Shown here one piece after another: positions 47,487-61,200 of a stretch of DNA of 64,000 bases; the first letter of the stretch is position 1; the number at the start of each line of letters is the position of its first letter. The DNA is taken from contig MU385745.1 of the NCBI GenBank assembly GCA_022497155.1, positions 372,001-436,000 of the forward strand, given 5' to 3'. This DNA is from Whalleya microplaca. Lineage: Eukaryota > Ascomycota > Sordariomycetes > Xylariales > Xylariaceae. The position numbers were made by a program, and so were the translations under genes. The notes under the pieces were generated by a model, which saw nothing but the letters and a program-made list of their open reading frames with translations, was not told where the DNA came from and did no database searches.

Positions 47487-49403
47487 ATGACGGCTAATTC
47501 GAACCGGTTTTCCACCTACACGACTGCCTCAGTCGGTACCGGTTCCGATGGAAAGAAGGATGACCAGAAACGGGACATGTGGAGCTCCATGCTCGACACC
47601 GTCGCCAGCGGCAAGAGATTACCGGAGAAGAACTTGCTGGTCCTCGGTATGCCTGCATCCCGACTCTCCTGCCCCCTCCCTCGGAATCGCGAAGTTTGAG
47701 CGAGCGAGCGAGCAAACGAGCAAACGACTGACCAGCTTCTTCAGGGGGTTCCGTAGATTCGCAGCGCGAGTTCCTCGAGGCGCTATCGAGCAACGACGTA
47801 CGGAGGAATCCAGATCGAAACCACCATAAAGTCCCCCCGATAGCGAACAGTTTTGCTCTTGGGTATACATATTACAACGTCTTAGACGCAGACCAGGAGG
47901 GTTCGTCAACTCAACCAAGTGTTCCTCCTGCCCGAAGACCCCGGTACTGACCAGAAGATACCAGACATACTGGCCCGGATATCCCTCTACCTACTGACCA
48001 GCCCAGCGCCCTCTTTCGCCTCTCTCCTCAAACCACTCCTGACTCCGCAATCGATACCGAATACGTTAATAGTAATACTGCTGGACTGGTCGCAGCCGTG
48101 GCAATGGATGCGACAACTACAGGAATGGCTGTTGCTGTTACGGACGGTCATCATGTCGCTCAGCATCGAATGCAAAGAGACGATGGAAGAGTCCATGATT
48201 AGCTGGAGAGACCGCGGCCGAACGGGTGGATCGGTGAATTTGGACGGTACCGGTGCCGTGGCCGCCGAAGGGGATGTTGCGCTACCCCTGGGCCCGGGAG
48301 AGTGGGAAGATGCTCTGGGCTTGCCACTCTGCGTCGTCTGCCAGAACGTAAGTTGTCTCGGCCGGATATCACGGTCTGGTGCTAACGTTCGGACTCATAG
48401 TCGGAAAGGATAGACTACTTGGAAAAGACGCAGGCCTGGAAAGAAGAGAAGTTCGATCTCGTACTTCAATACTTGAGAACGGTCTTGCTAAGACGTATGT
48501 CCCTAACATAGATCATAATAATGGGTCTCGCTAACTTGCGCCTAGACGGAGCTTCCCTCATTTACACATCCCCGTCGATGACATCCCCTCTACAAACACT
48601 CATCCACGCCAGCCTCGGAATCCGCTCGTTACTCAAGCGCGCTCCCCTTAAAGCCAACGTGATCGACCGAGACAAGATCGTGGTGCCCCCGAACTGGGAC
48701 TCGTGGGGCAAGGTCCGGGTGCTGCGTGACGGATTCGACGTCGAGACCGTCAGCGAGGGCTGGGCCATAGACCTTGACCAGCCCTTCCCCATGGAGAAGC
48801 CGAACGGGATGAACGGCGCCAGCTACGACGTCAACAAGGACACAAGCGAGATGGGCGAGCCCGAGGGGTCGGCCGTGGCGCTCTACGAGGAACAGGTGCA
48901 AGACTCGAGTCTGGACGCGTTGCAGCTGGCCCAGGGGAACCGCGACACGAACAAGCTGGAGTACCCGTCGGTCGACACGCAGGCCTTCCTGGCCAGCCAG
49001 CTGGAGCGGCTCGAGCTGCAGAAGAAGGCCGACGACAAGGCCGGGAAGGAGAACTCGTTCGCGCAGGGCGTCACCGACGACATGATCAGCGACCACATCG
49101 GCCCCGTGCAGTTCAACATGGGTGGCATCCAGGTCGACGCCGACGACATGGTGCAGCGGCTTAAGGTTTGTTCTTTTTTCTCAGACTCTCTACCTGGCGT
49201 AAGTAAGCAAGCTATAGATAGGTAGCTAACCCGTTGAGCAGGACCGACAGGCCTACGGGCAGTCCCCCGAGCCCCTCGCTATGGACGACGACTCGACGGT
49301 GGACGAGGCCACGCCGCAGGTCGATACGGATACGCTGGCCAAGTTCTTTGGCAACCTGATGAACAGGAAACCTACGGCCGGGGGCAACGCTACCAAGACG
49401 TGA
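47487..49403 (+). CDS. cytoplasmic dynein light intermediate chain
   Basis: Six exons: 47487-47646, 47745-47900, 47965-48347, 48401-48494, 48546-49165, 49242-49403. All junctions are GT-AG and in phase; predicted 524 aa. DLIC binds the dynein heavy chain and adaptors for retrograde transport of endosomes and nuclei. The N-terminus MWSSMLDTVASGKRLPEKNL leads into a Ras-like fold with a degenerate P-loop (VLGGSVDSQREF, 52-63), as in other fungal DLICs, then FALGYTYYNVLDADQED, ILARISLYLL, VILLDWSQPW and RQLQEW. The C-terminal, adaptor-binding part is predicted disordered but ends in a short helix-like LAKFFGNLMNRK. Intron 1 contains a (GAGC)n/(AAACGAGC)n microsatellite at 47698-47728. Confidence 0.93.
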
Positions 49404-50597
49404 TTTGGGGGCTTAAGATGGCTCCAGGAGTACGGTCCCTTGGTAGATAACTAAAGCGACGACAACGCAACACAACACATGCTCACCGGTCTACGTGGGC
49501 AAGCAAGCAATACATACTCTGCGGGAGTTTGCATTTCCAAGAAACTCGATTTTCATTTGTAGAGGACACACGAAGCCCCAGCAACAGCAGCCGTGGAAAA
49601 CCCCCCATACTATTGTTGTTGAGCGGGCAGCAGCAGAAGAAGAACAAGAAGAAAAATGAGAAGAGCAGAATAGGCACTAGCAAGGCAAGCGAGCAAAGCA
49701 AGGGTTGGTTTGTGGCGATGGCGAGATCCAAGGGGACAAAGGACAAGGACAAGGAAGGGGGGGGAGAGAGATGTGAGATTCGTGTTGCGCATTTGGCACT
49801 TGGAGTTGCGGTTGGTTGTCTTGTCAGTCTACATGAGAACGAGGCCAGCACCTATGGTTGAGACTGTAGAATAGATACCCCCTTGATATGAGAAAGCAAG
49901 TCAAAACAACCTAAACGACCCCTCGGGTAGTTAGTTCGGTGCCTGCCTGCCTGCCTGATCTGTTGCGAGTTGTTCCCGTGTCGAGTGACTAGACCGAGCG
50001 GCGGCGCCTCCTGTGTCGGTGTGTTTTACTCGGGAGAGTTAACATGCAACGAGGCAGAGGTAGTGGTGACGGCAAACGGATTCGTTCGAGAATGGTGAGT
50101 CCGGGAGACTTGGGTAAGCCATCCCGCGAAATCACGACACTATATCGGATGGCGGCAGTTACACATCATCGACCGCCTCGTCTTTCCGGCTGTCGACGTC
50201 TAGCTAAACATACCCGATATTCAAAGGCCAGCCTCATAGTTTGTTCTGTCAACAACCACGGGAATTGAACAGTAAATGGAAAACTATTGATGATCTTCTA
50301 GCTATGGATGGCGTTGATAGGCTCCTAGTCTGAATGCAACTGAAACTTCTAGAAGATACGTGTACAATTAATTGGCTGCCGTAGCCTTGTTGGTTGCCGT
50401 CTTATGTCTTTCTGCCCAAGGGACAGTCAGTCACTGAGCCCAAGGCTGTAATGCCGATACGACATGTTACTCTGCGAGCTCAGCCCGGTTCGCTGCGATC
50501 GATCAAGAACGCAAACACAACTCTTCATCTGAAGTGTCACCAGCTTTCGTTTGTAGATGGGTGGTGACTAACTAACTAGATTATTTTTCCTATCTTG
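49404..50597. other. intergenic between same-strand genes
   Basis: About 1.2 kb. A short ATG-initiated frame at 50044 ends in a good donor (AATGGTGAGT near 50093) but does not join in phase to the next gene, so it was not used. No gene supported. Confidence 0.5.
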
Positions 50598-52232
50598 ATG
50601 TATAAGAGGCCCTCTTCCCACATCTATCTACTCGAGTCTATTTTCCTCCTCGGGTAGATTCTTTTTATAGTAGGTAGAGATATATCATTATATCTCTTTC
50701 CACAACCTTCTAGGGCAGCCTGGGATAGATTGCTCACCAAGTCTCAGCCAGCTGTCAGCTTCGATACGGCGGCTATCAGCAGCAAATTCGAGGCCATCTA
50801 CGACGTTGGAGCTCAGTTAATCAAGATGGGCATCATGATCAGCACGGATGACGATGGACAGCCAACATCGACAACCGAGAGGCCTCACCACGTCTGGGAG
50901 AAGTTCTTGCTGGAGAACAGCCCGGTATACCGCGAGCTGGCAGAGCTCAGGCGTAAGGTAAGCCAAGTCGCTTCGATACACTCGCTTTTCAACCCCCTAT
51001 TCGCAATGCTACGATTGCTACAGCCTTTTATCAAATAACCTTCATTTGCGTCGCCCATATCCTACTTATATCACTTATATAACCCTACCAACCCTCACTA
51101 ACCACCGATCCAACCCCAGGGCTGGCAGAACCCCAAGGGCGATTCGCACTTCTACCGCCAGCGGAAGCAGGCAGACGCGCCCTCGGAGAAGACAAAGCAG
51201 TACTTCTTCACGATGATGGTGGAGATCGGCGCCAAGATGGACGCGTACAGCTCCATCCTGACCTTCGACTCCCCCTCCCCATCTCCCTCCTCCTCTCCCT
51301 CTTCCTCTCCATCCACGTCTTCCTCCCAACCCACATCTCCCACATCCCAACCCACATCCACACCCCCCTACCCACGCGTCCTAGACCTCTGTTTCGCCCC
51401 CGGCGGCTTCGCCTCCACGATCCTCTCCCGCAACCCGCGCGCCACCATCCACGGCACGACGCTGCCGCCCGCGCAAGGCGGCCACGCGATCCTGCTCCCG
51501 CGCTGGCGGCAGGACCGCCGCCTGCGCATCCGGCACTGCGACGTGACCATGCGCGCGGGCGAGATGGGGGTCCCGCCCTCCGCCATCCCGGACACGCACC
51601 CGGACCGTTCCGATTTCGATTTCTCGGCCCCGGGCAGCCCGCTCTTCCCCTCCCCCGACAATGTGCGAGAGGAGGGTGACGAGGGGGAGGCTGAAACCGA
51701 AGTCGAAGGGCAATACGACCTCCTGATCCTCGACGGCCAGGTCCTCCGCACGCACACCGAAGCGCAGACCCCTCACCGCGTGGCGCGCGAGCCGAAGCGC
51801 CTGTGCGTCTCGCAGCTCGTCCTCGGCCTCCGCCGCCTGGCGCCGGGTGGGCGGATCGTACTGCTCCTGCACCGCGCAGACGCGATTCACACGGCGCTGC
51901 TCCTGCGCACGCTATCCAAGCTCTCGCAGAGGATCCAGCTGTTCAAGCCCGTGCACAAGCACGGCATCCGCTCGTCGTTCTACGTGCTGGCGACGGGGGT
52001 GCGGTCCGACAGCGCCGAGGCGGCACGCGCGGTCCGCGAGTGGCAGGAGGACTGGGCTGTCGCTACGCTGGGGACGCCGGAGGAGTGGGCGGACCGCCGG
52101 ACCGAGGCGGAGAGTATGGATGTCGTGAGGGGGTTGATCGAGGAGGGGTTCGCGAGGGAGGTGGTTAGGCTTGCGGAGCCCGTGTGGGCTATTCAGGCTG
52201 CGTCGCTGATGGAGGCGTCGTTTATGCGGTGA
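50598..52232 (+). CDS. divergent FtsJ/RrmJ-fold SAM-dependent methyltransferase
   Basis: Model: 50598-50653, 50714-50952, 51121-52232, predicted 468 aa. The small first exon (MYKRPSSHIYLLESIFLL) is the least certain; it is the nearest ATG that joins in phase. The second intron can also be 50958-51128. The SAM motif is clear, RVLDLCFAPGGFASTIL, followed by YDLLILDGQVLRTH, LAPGGRIVLLLHRAD and LFKPVHKHGIRSSFYVLATG, in the order of FtsJ domains. Of the catalytic Lys-Asp-Lys-Glu set of RrmJ, only the Asp (ILDGQ) is evident; the second Lys position reads LLH and the Glu position Ser. A Ser/Pro/Thr-rich insert (about 51270-51370) and an acidic loop (EEGDEGEAETEVEG) interrupt the fold. The RNA target is unknown, and activity as a 2'-O-methyltransferase is not assured. 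Confidence 0.8.
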
Positions 52233-52709
52233 GGGTTTGTAGTGTGGCATGGTTTGTTAGATGCGAGGCGTGAGATATGATCTCGTTACCGATGCAGTGG
52301 TCTGGCCAGCTGTAGCCCATCGTCAGGTTTATAGATGTGTGTACCCCCTAGCCCCTTTTCGACTAAACAAAGTCACGAAAGCCTAGAAAACGGATTGTGA
52401 AGTTGAAAATATCCATGTTTCTTCATGACAGCAATTTGCAAAAATGCAATGGATGTAGATAGTATGCAGAATGAGTTGAGCCTCGTCTAAAAGCTTCCTC
52501 TGCCTGTCTGTGCAACCGCCCGGAAAATGCTGATGATCTGGTCTCTATAGAACCTACCTACCCCCAAACGCCCTCTGGTATCTGCCTCAACTATTCAGAC
52601 CTCCAAGCCAATGCACGGAGCCGTTATACTATAGCAACACACATCCTACATCCTAAAGTTTTGGCCGCCTAAATTTCTCTATCTGAGGGTCACCTCGTAA
52701 AATCACCCA
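52233..52709. other. intergenic, convergent 3' ends
   Basis: About 480 bp between the convergent methyltransferase and DUF255 genes. No feature recognised. Confidence 0.5.
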
Positions 52710-55242
52710 CTAGCCTGTCGCTCGAACAACTGGATGCTCCACCTGATCGAGGTCGTGACGTTCTATCTTGCGATATGTGCCATCTGTGCCTAGGACGAAG
52801 ACGCCTTGATCCCGTCCGAGATTCGGAGCCCTGGGGTCTCGTTTGCTCAACCAAGAGTCGCTACTCTGAGGATCGTGGTAGCGAAGCGTAAGCAAAGCGG
52901 CACGAGGTGTCCTATGGAACACCGCCATCTCTGTAGGATTATCGCCCACTGTAATCCAATGCCTGCCACCTATCTTCCAAGGGACGATTCCACATAGTAA
53001 ACCCGGGAAGAGGTTAGGGTGCTCCAGCATCTCAACGCCAAACGCGTTGACACTTTCCTTCGCCAAGTAGGTATATTTTTGGTCACCCAGTATCCCCCCT
53101 AGCCTGAACAGGTTCGAGACAGACACTGCGTTGACCGAAGGTTGAGATGTGTCCATGGCGTCCTTGACCCGAAGCAATGCATATGGCGCATCGACAGTCG
53201 TAGAGTAGAAAGCCCCGCACCTAGCATTATTCGTCGAATTCGTGGGAGTAGGATGGTCGTAGAAAAGTTTAATTTGAAGTGCTTGTAACTCGTCAGCCCA
53301 TTCGAGCCACGACTGATCAGATGTACCCTGGTAGAGTTCCAGAAGACCTTCGATCAGGAATGCATAATCTTCAGCAAATGCCTCAATTTCGGGGCGTCCA
53401 TCTGAATACACTCGATACAAGATTTTCTTGGTATCGTCCCAGAGCTCAGTCTTGATGAATAATGCTGCTTTTCTCGCGGCTTCTAAGTACTTCTTCCCTC
53501 GATCGGCGAGACGCTCAAACCAATCATCACTGGTATGAAGAAGGGCCAAAGCTGTTCGAGTCAAAGCAGCAATAGCCATACCATTGTATGCTGTAATTAT
53601 TTTGGTGTCAATGTCTGGCCGAACCCGCTCTCTTTGCCGGTACGAACGAAGTTTCGATTTAGCGGCCGCGATATGCTTCTTGATATCACCCTCTGAGATT
53701 CCGAGCTGCTTACTGAGTCTTGCATGATTCTTGACGATATGGATGACATTCTGGTTAAGAAACTCATCGTGAGGGTCATGTTCACGGTCGACATTGCCAT
53801 GTTCCTGGACATTCCAGTACGCGGCCGCAACCACGCTCTGCTGTACATCGCCGATTACCGTGTCCAGCTCCTTTCTTGTCCATAGGTAATATGCTCCGTT
53901 TTGCATTACTTTGTCGCCCCTTCTGTTGAACGAATCTGCCGCCTTGCTGGTGAAGAAACCACCCCTTTCCGACAATAGCGCGCCAGTGGTGATGTAGTCG
54001 GCCAACTCTGTTAGTACATCGTAAAATTCACTATCCGTATTGCCCCCTGTAGCAAGCCATGCATCCAAGAAAATTCCCAGGAGAAGGGCATTGTCTGTCA
54101 GCATCTTTTCGAAAGCTGGCAAGGACCAGTCTCTGGTGATTGAGTACCGATGGAAGCCGCCTCCTATGTGATCATGTACAGCTCCAGTTACGATCCTTCG
54201 TAACGTATGCAAAGCCATACCGGAGATGTAAGTACAGTCATTCGGACCAACAACATCTTGAACTACCTTCGGGAATCGAGGTGCCCTGAGCAGCAGCGAA
54301 AGCTTTGCCGGGGTAAGGAACTTATTCTCCAGACCAAATCCGCCAAACATGGGATCAAAGGTCCTTGTGATACGCTCGTACGCCTCTTCGATCTGATCCA
54401 GATCAACTTCACCCGATACCTCGCCAGAGTAGTCTATGGTCACGCTATTGGTGTTCTCTGAAGCAGACGGCGGAGACGACGGTAGCAAGTCATCTCCTGC
54501 GTGATTCAAAGTTCCCTCGGCCGTGAAGTGGCCTAGCTCGACAACCATGTTTTTGGCCTCTTCGCGAACTCTCGACTCTTCCTCTCTCCACGAGGTAAGG
54601 ACCTTCTGGATAACCACAAGCCAGTCCAGGGGCTTCTCAGTTCCGTCATTTCCCGTTCCAGCATTTTCCTGAACATCAGGGGCAGCCCAGTATGTACCGC
54701 TAAAAACTGGTTGTAACTCAGGGGTGAGGAAAACGTTCAAGGGCCAACCGCCAGTTCCACTCAGTGACTGGTTATAGCTCATGTAAATGTTATCAATATC
54801 GGGTCGTTCCTCGCGATCGATTACAATAGGAATAAAGTTTTCGTTCAGTAAGGAGGAAACCTTAGTGTTGGAAAACGACTCTTGTCTCGTAAGATAGCAG
54901 TCTTGAATTTGAATTTAGCAACCGTACACTTCAAGCGCAAAACTTCAAATGCAATGGAGAGCACCTACGGTGAGAAGCAAGAAATCCGATGCTGATAAAT
55001 ATCAGCTTGTTCTCACTCTTTGCTCGGTTAATGGCCTCATCGTCCAAAAGTTGCCAGGCTACCAAGCTGTCGGAGTGCGCTCGCACGTAAGGACTCTTGC
55101 TACCCGCAGCACGATTTCTTAATGGTCCCGCCGCTTGAGGTTTGGGTTGCTCTGTTCTTGATTGTGCGCCTCCTTCAGTTGAATTGGGTTTGGACGTCGA
55201 TGACTGTCCTCCGGCTTCGGACTGGAGCTGTGCGGACATCAT
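52710..55242 (-). CDS. DUF255 thioredoxin-like / six-hairpin protein (SPATA20, YyaL family)
   Basis: Two exons on the minus strand, 54969-55242 and 52710-54901, with a 67-bp intron (donor GTAGGT, phase 1); predicted 821 aa. The start is the first ATG (MMSAQLQ). The N-terminal thioredoxin-like domain is recognisable from SPYVRAHSDSLVAWQ (about 50-64), FISIGFLASHHCYLTRQESF (about 82-101) and IVIDREERPDIDNIYM, then GTGGWPLNVFLTPELQPVF and GTYW. The CxxC seen in most family members is SHHC here (90-93). The rest is an (alpha/alpha)6 barrel-like region similar to sugar epimerases/glycoside hydrolases, with FDPMFGGFG, DHIGGGFHRYS, FEKMLTDNA and ITAYNGMAIAAL. The cellular role is unknown in fungi; mammalian SPATA20 has been linked to spermatogenesis. 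No signal peptide is seen. Confidence 0.92.
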
Positions 55243-58200
55243 CTTGTATTCGGTCGGCGCGTAGAAACGTGCGAGGTAACAGATTATGATTTGTTGTGCC
55301 TCACTCAAGAACTGGCTTGAATGACTACTATACACAGTCAAATACTTCAGTGCTCTCAATGTGAGGTCACAGGTAGTTGTATGGGGGGATCCGAGTCATG
55401 CGCCGAGTCACAGGTACATGAAGGAGCTGCGCTCTAGCGGTGTAACTCTTAAGGTGATATCTAATGATCTTCGGGGTGAAGTTCAATGACGATATCTTCA
55501 TATCGCGTGTGTTTCTAGTAATGTACAAAGAAAGCTCTCAGGTCCACCAGAGGAATAAGGCTGCTGGTGAGGTGAGAGAAGGATAGCACGTAATGGGAGC
55601 TGTAAAAGTAAATGAACCCCACCATGAGTTCTGCAGTGGCTGAGTGGCACCGCAAACTCCCGCCTGCTAAAAAGTGATGTAAGCCGCGCGTGGGGTATCC
55701 GACGCACAGACCACATGCCCCTCCGGAAGGCCATATTGGGTAATCAGCTACCCAGCCAGCTGCCAGTCATTGGGACCCGGTCCTGCGGATCCCTCCTACC
55801 TATCTTACCAGCTTACTTAGGGGTACCATCTAAATAAGGGATCAAATTCTCTTACCTCTCTAAACGCAACGTTCTCACATGCGGAACTATTTAAATATAT
55901 CATGGCAAACGGGACGTTATGAGCCTGAACACCGTTATGCTCCGAGTATTGACAAGCGTGAGCCAGAAGCAAGCACGCAACTACCCTCATTAAGTACATA
56001 CTTAGTTACTAACCCTCCAGCTCACATTCCACATTCTACGTAGATAAACCTAAGACCTTTAGCTATACACTCCCTCACAAGCCATGTCTGTAAGTGGTAA
56101 CAGTTCATGCAGGATCGCGTATTTGAATATACGTACATGGCAATGATTCTCTTAGGTTTATAGCACAATGTGCGCATAAGTAGCGTCTTGAAATTGTCTA
56201 ACCTCCCAGTATTACATGTTTAGCTTAGAGCTATGGCTGGATATCTTACAGATCGACAATAGACGAGGATGCGTGGAACTTATAGTAGGACCGCTCTCGA
56301 TGGAATTGGGGAAGTGATACATCGAATGAAGGACCGCGTCAATCTCAAATTCAGGGATAGAGTTGTACCATATAATGGATTTGATCCATCATTGTTGCGT
56401 ACGTTATAATAGTCTCAGTTCCCGTGAACATCATACGGGATGATAAGGTATAGTTAATATAAATAGCGAAAGCTATGGTCCTTCGCTCTGAGACAACATT
56501 TATGATACTGTTGTTTAGATATCGCGTCAATTATAGATGTTAAGTGTATGTCAGAACAAGAAGAAACAAGGGCTGGCGTTAGTTCTGATATTGGTGGTGA
56601 ATTCGATGGGGGTGTCAAGAGTCACTTAGGTTTCGTCACTTATTTACCATCGAGATGACTTGTTATATATTTTTGTATCTGTTGATAATGACTGGACGAA
56701 TTCAAAATCGACACCGCTCATCTAAGAAAACTTTGAGATAATGAGCTGAATAAGGTGGAAGCTGTGTTGGTTTCATTCAATTTGAGGCAGATGTCACTTT
56801 ATGTAAAATATGATGACCCCTTCAATTAGCCTAAACCTCTACTTTGTAGATCCATAGTAATATTCGATGAAAGTGAAGCTGGATTGAATGAAGATGTTGC
56901 TGTGCTGAAGTTGCCCAAGTATACATTGAGGACAACAACGAAGAGGATGGTCTTAGATGTAACAATATTTTCAGCGCAGTTGATACTGTAACATATGGCA
57001 GTGTAACTGATCTAGTACTAGTGCACCGATCACTGCGGTTGACAGTGTTAACAGGAGTGAAGAGCTAAAGTTGGAGGTAATTGATATGGCGAGGAGCTTG
57101 GCGGAATATGCCATTGGTTATAATTACTAGGTAAAATACAGGAACAAATGAAACGACAATAAGCTTAATATCCTAATGAAGAACTATGTGTATGAGAGAA
57201 TGGTGACAAAAATCATTATAAGGAGTATCCTGTACCATTGTATTTGAACAAGTACATATAATCGCGATATCATAGGTAGATAAGTTGAGGCAAAGTAGGA
57301 TAATAAATTTTACTACGTAGCAGTGTGATCACCTAACCCAAGACTTTCTAGGTACGAGACTGCCGTCGAAGAGAGCACTTATGCTAGAATTATGACACAT
57401 TATGAGTCATAATACCTAAGTCTTCTCAGCTTAAATATATACAGCTAATTTTTCATATACTCAAAACACAACTCAAATAGAAGTCGCTGCCTTAGCCAGC
57501 CTCAGTGATGAGTATACTTCTACAATACATAATTGAGACTTCCAGTCATTATGTGTCAGTTCATGAAGATCGCAGTCACACACATCTTATCGCTATGTAT
57601 CTCATATCATCACGAGATTGTGTCTCTTAGTAGCTATTAGAGTACCGTGAGTTAATGCTTCTTGAGATAAGGCCTTGTGGACATTTGCTTACAGGATCCA
57701 GGCTTGCACTGCTTGCAATTCCATATATGATGAACTCACTCATTCAAGCAGTTTCTAGAAATGAAGGGTTACAGATGTGAGCAGCCTTTATGATCTGCAG
57801 GGTTATCTAATGTGGTAAAAAACTTAGCACTCATCTCGTAAGAATTCAGTGTATTGGACATATAAGTTTTTGTCATATATTGTAGGGTGTGCTTATCGAG
57901 CTTGAAAGATGCATGTGCAATATTAATGAGAGCTTTTGCATCATTGATGAGGTGACTAAAGACAATTATTGTGTGAAGTGAAAGTGTATAAAAATTTCCT
58001 TCCTATAAACCTAATCATTGACTCAATTATACTCTTTCTTTAGGGAGTGTTAGAGAGAGGCTCATTCTAGCTTCATCATATTACGTAAGCACGTTGAGAC
58101 GGTAGAACAGACATAAACATACCCTCGACTAGTAATGGTGTCAGATTTGTGACATTATAAGTTTTATCTAGTTAATGGTATTAAGCTAGTAATCCATGCA

Positions 58201-61200
58201 GTTGCCAAAACGATTCACTGTAGCTGTGAACATATGATATTCATTAACGTTGTCTTGATCAATCATTAGAAGATCTTGAGTTGACTCTAGTAGTTACTGC
58301 AATAAAGTTAGACTAGACTTCATTCTCACTACAGTCCATCCTGAATGGTATTGCTTTAGTTAACACACTTTAGTTTCGTTTCGTGAACATAACAGAAACA
58401 TGTTATGGTAAACCAAAGGAGTCCTCTGTGTTTGGCAAAATGCAAGAAAATATAGAGGAGCTTCCTGATGAGTTTAGACCATAGGCTCTATAGTCAATAC
58501 TGTATATCCATAATCCCTTGTGCCTTCTAATTCACAGAATGATATTGCCTAATACAGGTATACGAAGCTCTGGACAGCTATATGTCTATCTTTCAGGTTT
58601 TCATAGCTTAGGCCATAACTCCTGGAAAGAGTTACTCGAAGAGGGTTTGATACTTGCCTCTATTGGCCTCCACTACTTGAATACAGAATGACATCTACAG
58701 TACCCCGAAGGTAGTATTGGGGGTTCATACAGTTGCTGACGAGAACTGGATAGATTAGAGTATTCCGTGTCATGAGGTTCTACCCAGTGCCAAGGTAATT
58801 CTCAAGTCTAAGACCCTTACAAAGTGTCGGTAGTTCACAATTGCCTCCTCATAGTACAAGCCACAAGCCCCACAATCCCAAGTGAGAGCATCCCCCAAGA
58901 CTACTACCTACACCACAAGGAGCCGAAGTAATAACTAGCAACGCCACTCTCAAAGTAGTAGATCTAGACCACCTACCTACCTACCTCAACACGGAGCCCC
59001 GGTGTGCCGGAATTCCGTCCATAAGGCTGCCTAGAAAATAGTACATAGTACCGTCTCCACGGAGGCCGAGTCCCCCGCATAAGACTAGCCAGGCATACAA
59101 CAGGAAGTACCCTGGCGGGAATCGCAACGTGACAACTTGCCTAGGGGTCTAGACCAGCCAACGTCGGTTCCCAAGGCAGGCTAAGGCTCTAATACTATAA
59201 CTGCTTACCTATAGATATACCATATAGCCAAGATGTTTAGAAACGGCGCTACGCAAACCTTAATGCTAATGTTTCCGCAGCGCGCGTATAGCCCTCCTTG
59301 GCGCTTTGCCAATACGCGTGTAGAGCATCAGGCCACGCTGTGCCGCTAGGCTCGCGGCTATCCCTTTCCGCAGGGCTGCCCCGGAACTCTACGGGATGCA
59401 ACACCGTGGCGAACTTGTCGCCAAGCCTGGCGGCCATGGAGGCTTCGAGGCTTCGTGCCCAGTCGATGCTGCATGCGTTTCGAACTCAAACAGCGACGGT
59501 ACCAGTGGCGAAGTGCTGCGCTCCGCGGACGAGCATCTTCAGATGGGATAGGGCTGTCTCGGTGGATGGGAACAAGGGGGGTCGAGATTATGCCCTCGGT
59601 GTGCTGAATCGTTGCCCGCGGATGCCTACAGTCCGCGGAACATGGAGGTTTGCGAACATGTACCTACTACGCTCTTGAGGAGGCTTGGTCGGAAACTCAG
59701 TACCGCATTGTGACGGTACCAGTATGTACCACAGTCCTGATGGGATGAGCTGAGCTCCTGCTCCGAAGCGATATGTAGCTAGATTCGCGCTCGACCTAGC
59801 GTGTCGTATTACTCATCCAACACGTTCTGCAGATGAAAGACGGGGTTGAGGCTCTGCGGTGGCTCGACAATTGCCGGCTGATCGTACCTATGCATGCATG
59901 CAATGCATACACAGTAGTGCTGCCGATAGCCGTGTTGCTGATCGCCTAACCGGTTAAGAGGCAATGCCGGTGAATGTATAGCAACATTGTATAGGACGGC
60001 GAAGGAAAACATGGACGCCGTCCGGAAGTCGGAATCCCCATAGCCATCAACCAAATCGCCGACCGATTAAGGTTGCCCCAGTGGGAGTTGCTTCCCGTGC
60101 CCGACCCTGACGACATCGCCGACTCGTTCCTAACCTTACCCACGTCGGGGTATAGCCACTACCGTCAGCGGCGGACAGAGCCAGGTACGCGAAGACGATC
60201 TGGCAGTCTGGACGCCTCGTACTAGTATCGTGGCAATCATGTGCTCCTCCAAGTGCGAGGTCAAAGACACGCTACCACCGCCTAACCTGGTGGATACGAC
60301 TACGTTAGACGAGTTAGACGAGCGACAAGAAACTTCTTCAGCGATTCCACCATACACCATGTGGATCACGCCGCCCTAGTTGATGATTCATAAGGGGAGG
60401 ATGGAAGGAATTCGTTCCGTTGCCTGCCAAGCCCAGGGGAAAAAAAATAAAAATTTGAATAAAGTCGCTCAAAGAGGAAATGGCAAACTGTTCTTCCCCA
60501 TCGTTAAACCTGATAGAATGATTTTCACGGTCCGTCGAGATCGAAAATTGTTATCGCCGATGATGTTAGTCGGGCTCTTACATGTCTCCGTCAGTGGACC
60601 AACGTATCTGCAGGACTGGCGAACCGCGGCACCCCCACAAAATAGTACTGTCTCCTGAACTGACGTAAGGGCGTTCGCTCTCACCAAAGAGGCTGCAGAG
60701 TGGCCGGTGGTGGCTTCGCGAGCGCGAAACCGCGATGCCTGCTTATCTCCCGTCAGTGGTTCTCTGACGGGCATTGAGTTTGTGTGAGAGTTACACAGCG
60801 GCCGAAGATGTGTTAACAACCTATGAACGAGAGGATTGATGACAGAGAAGCTCGCAACTTATTCCCACCAACAAAACAGCTCCAGCCCCCAAAGCCCACG
60901 TTTCAGGGCGCCGAAGTGCAGTGCCAAGTTTACGAATGCAGATCAGATCTCTGCCGTCGGGCGTAAATGAGGTCCGGTGGTGGTTGTGAGATGCGAGGTC
61001 ACAAATAACAATGTGAGTTAGTACACCAAGCACCAAGCCCTCGGGCCCCAGCTATGCCCATCCGAGATTACTATGATTTTTTTTTATTTTTTTGTTTCGT
61101 GATATTTTGGGCTCTCAACCCCCCCTGTTCGATGGATTACCCCAGTTTTTTAAGGAGAATCACCATACATATATTGTACATACATATGGGCTTTAATGTG

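Noticed and set aside
49529..49861. Lys-rich frames downstream of the dynein gene
   Set aside because: Low-complexity AAG/CAG-rich 3' flanking sequence with shadows on both strands and no protein-like features.
50044..50093. Alternative first exon MQRGRGSGDGKRIRSRM for the methyltransferase
   Set aside because: It has a good donor, but joining it to the 50714 acceptor breaks frame, and it would need an unusually long intron of about 600 bp.
59298..59678. 126-residue plus-strand frame
   Set aside because: No domain, no splice context, and equally long frames exist opposite; treated as non-coding.
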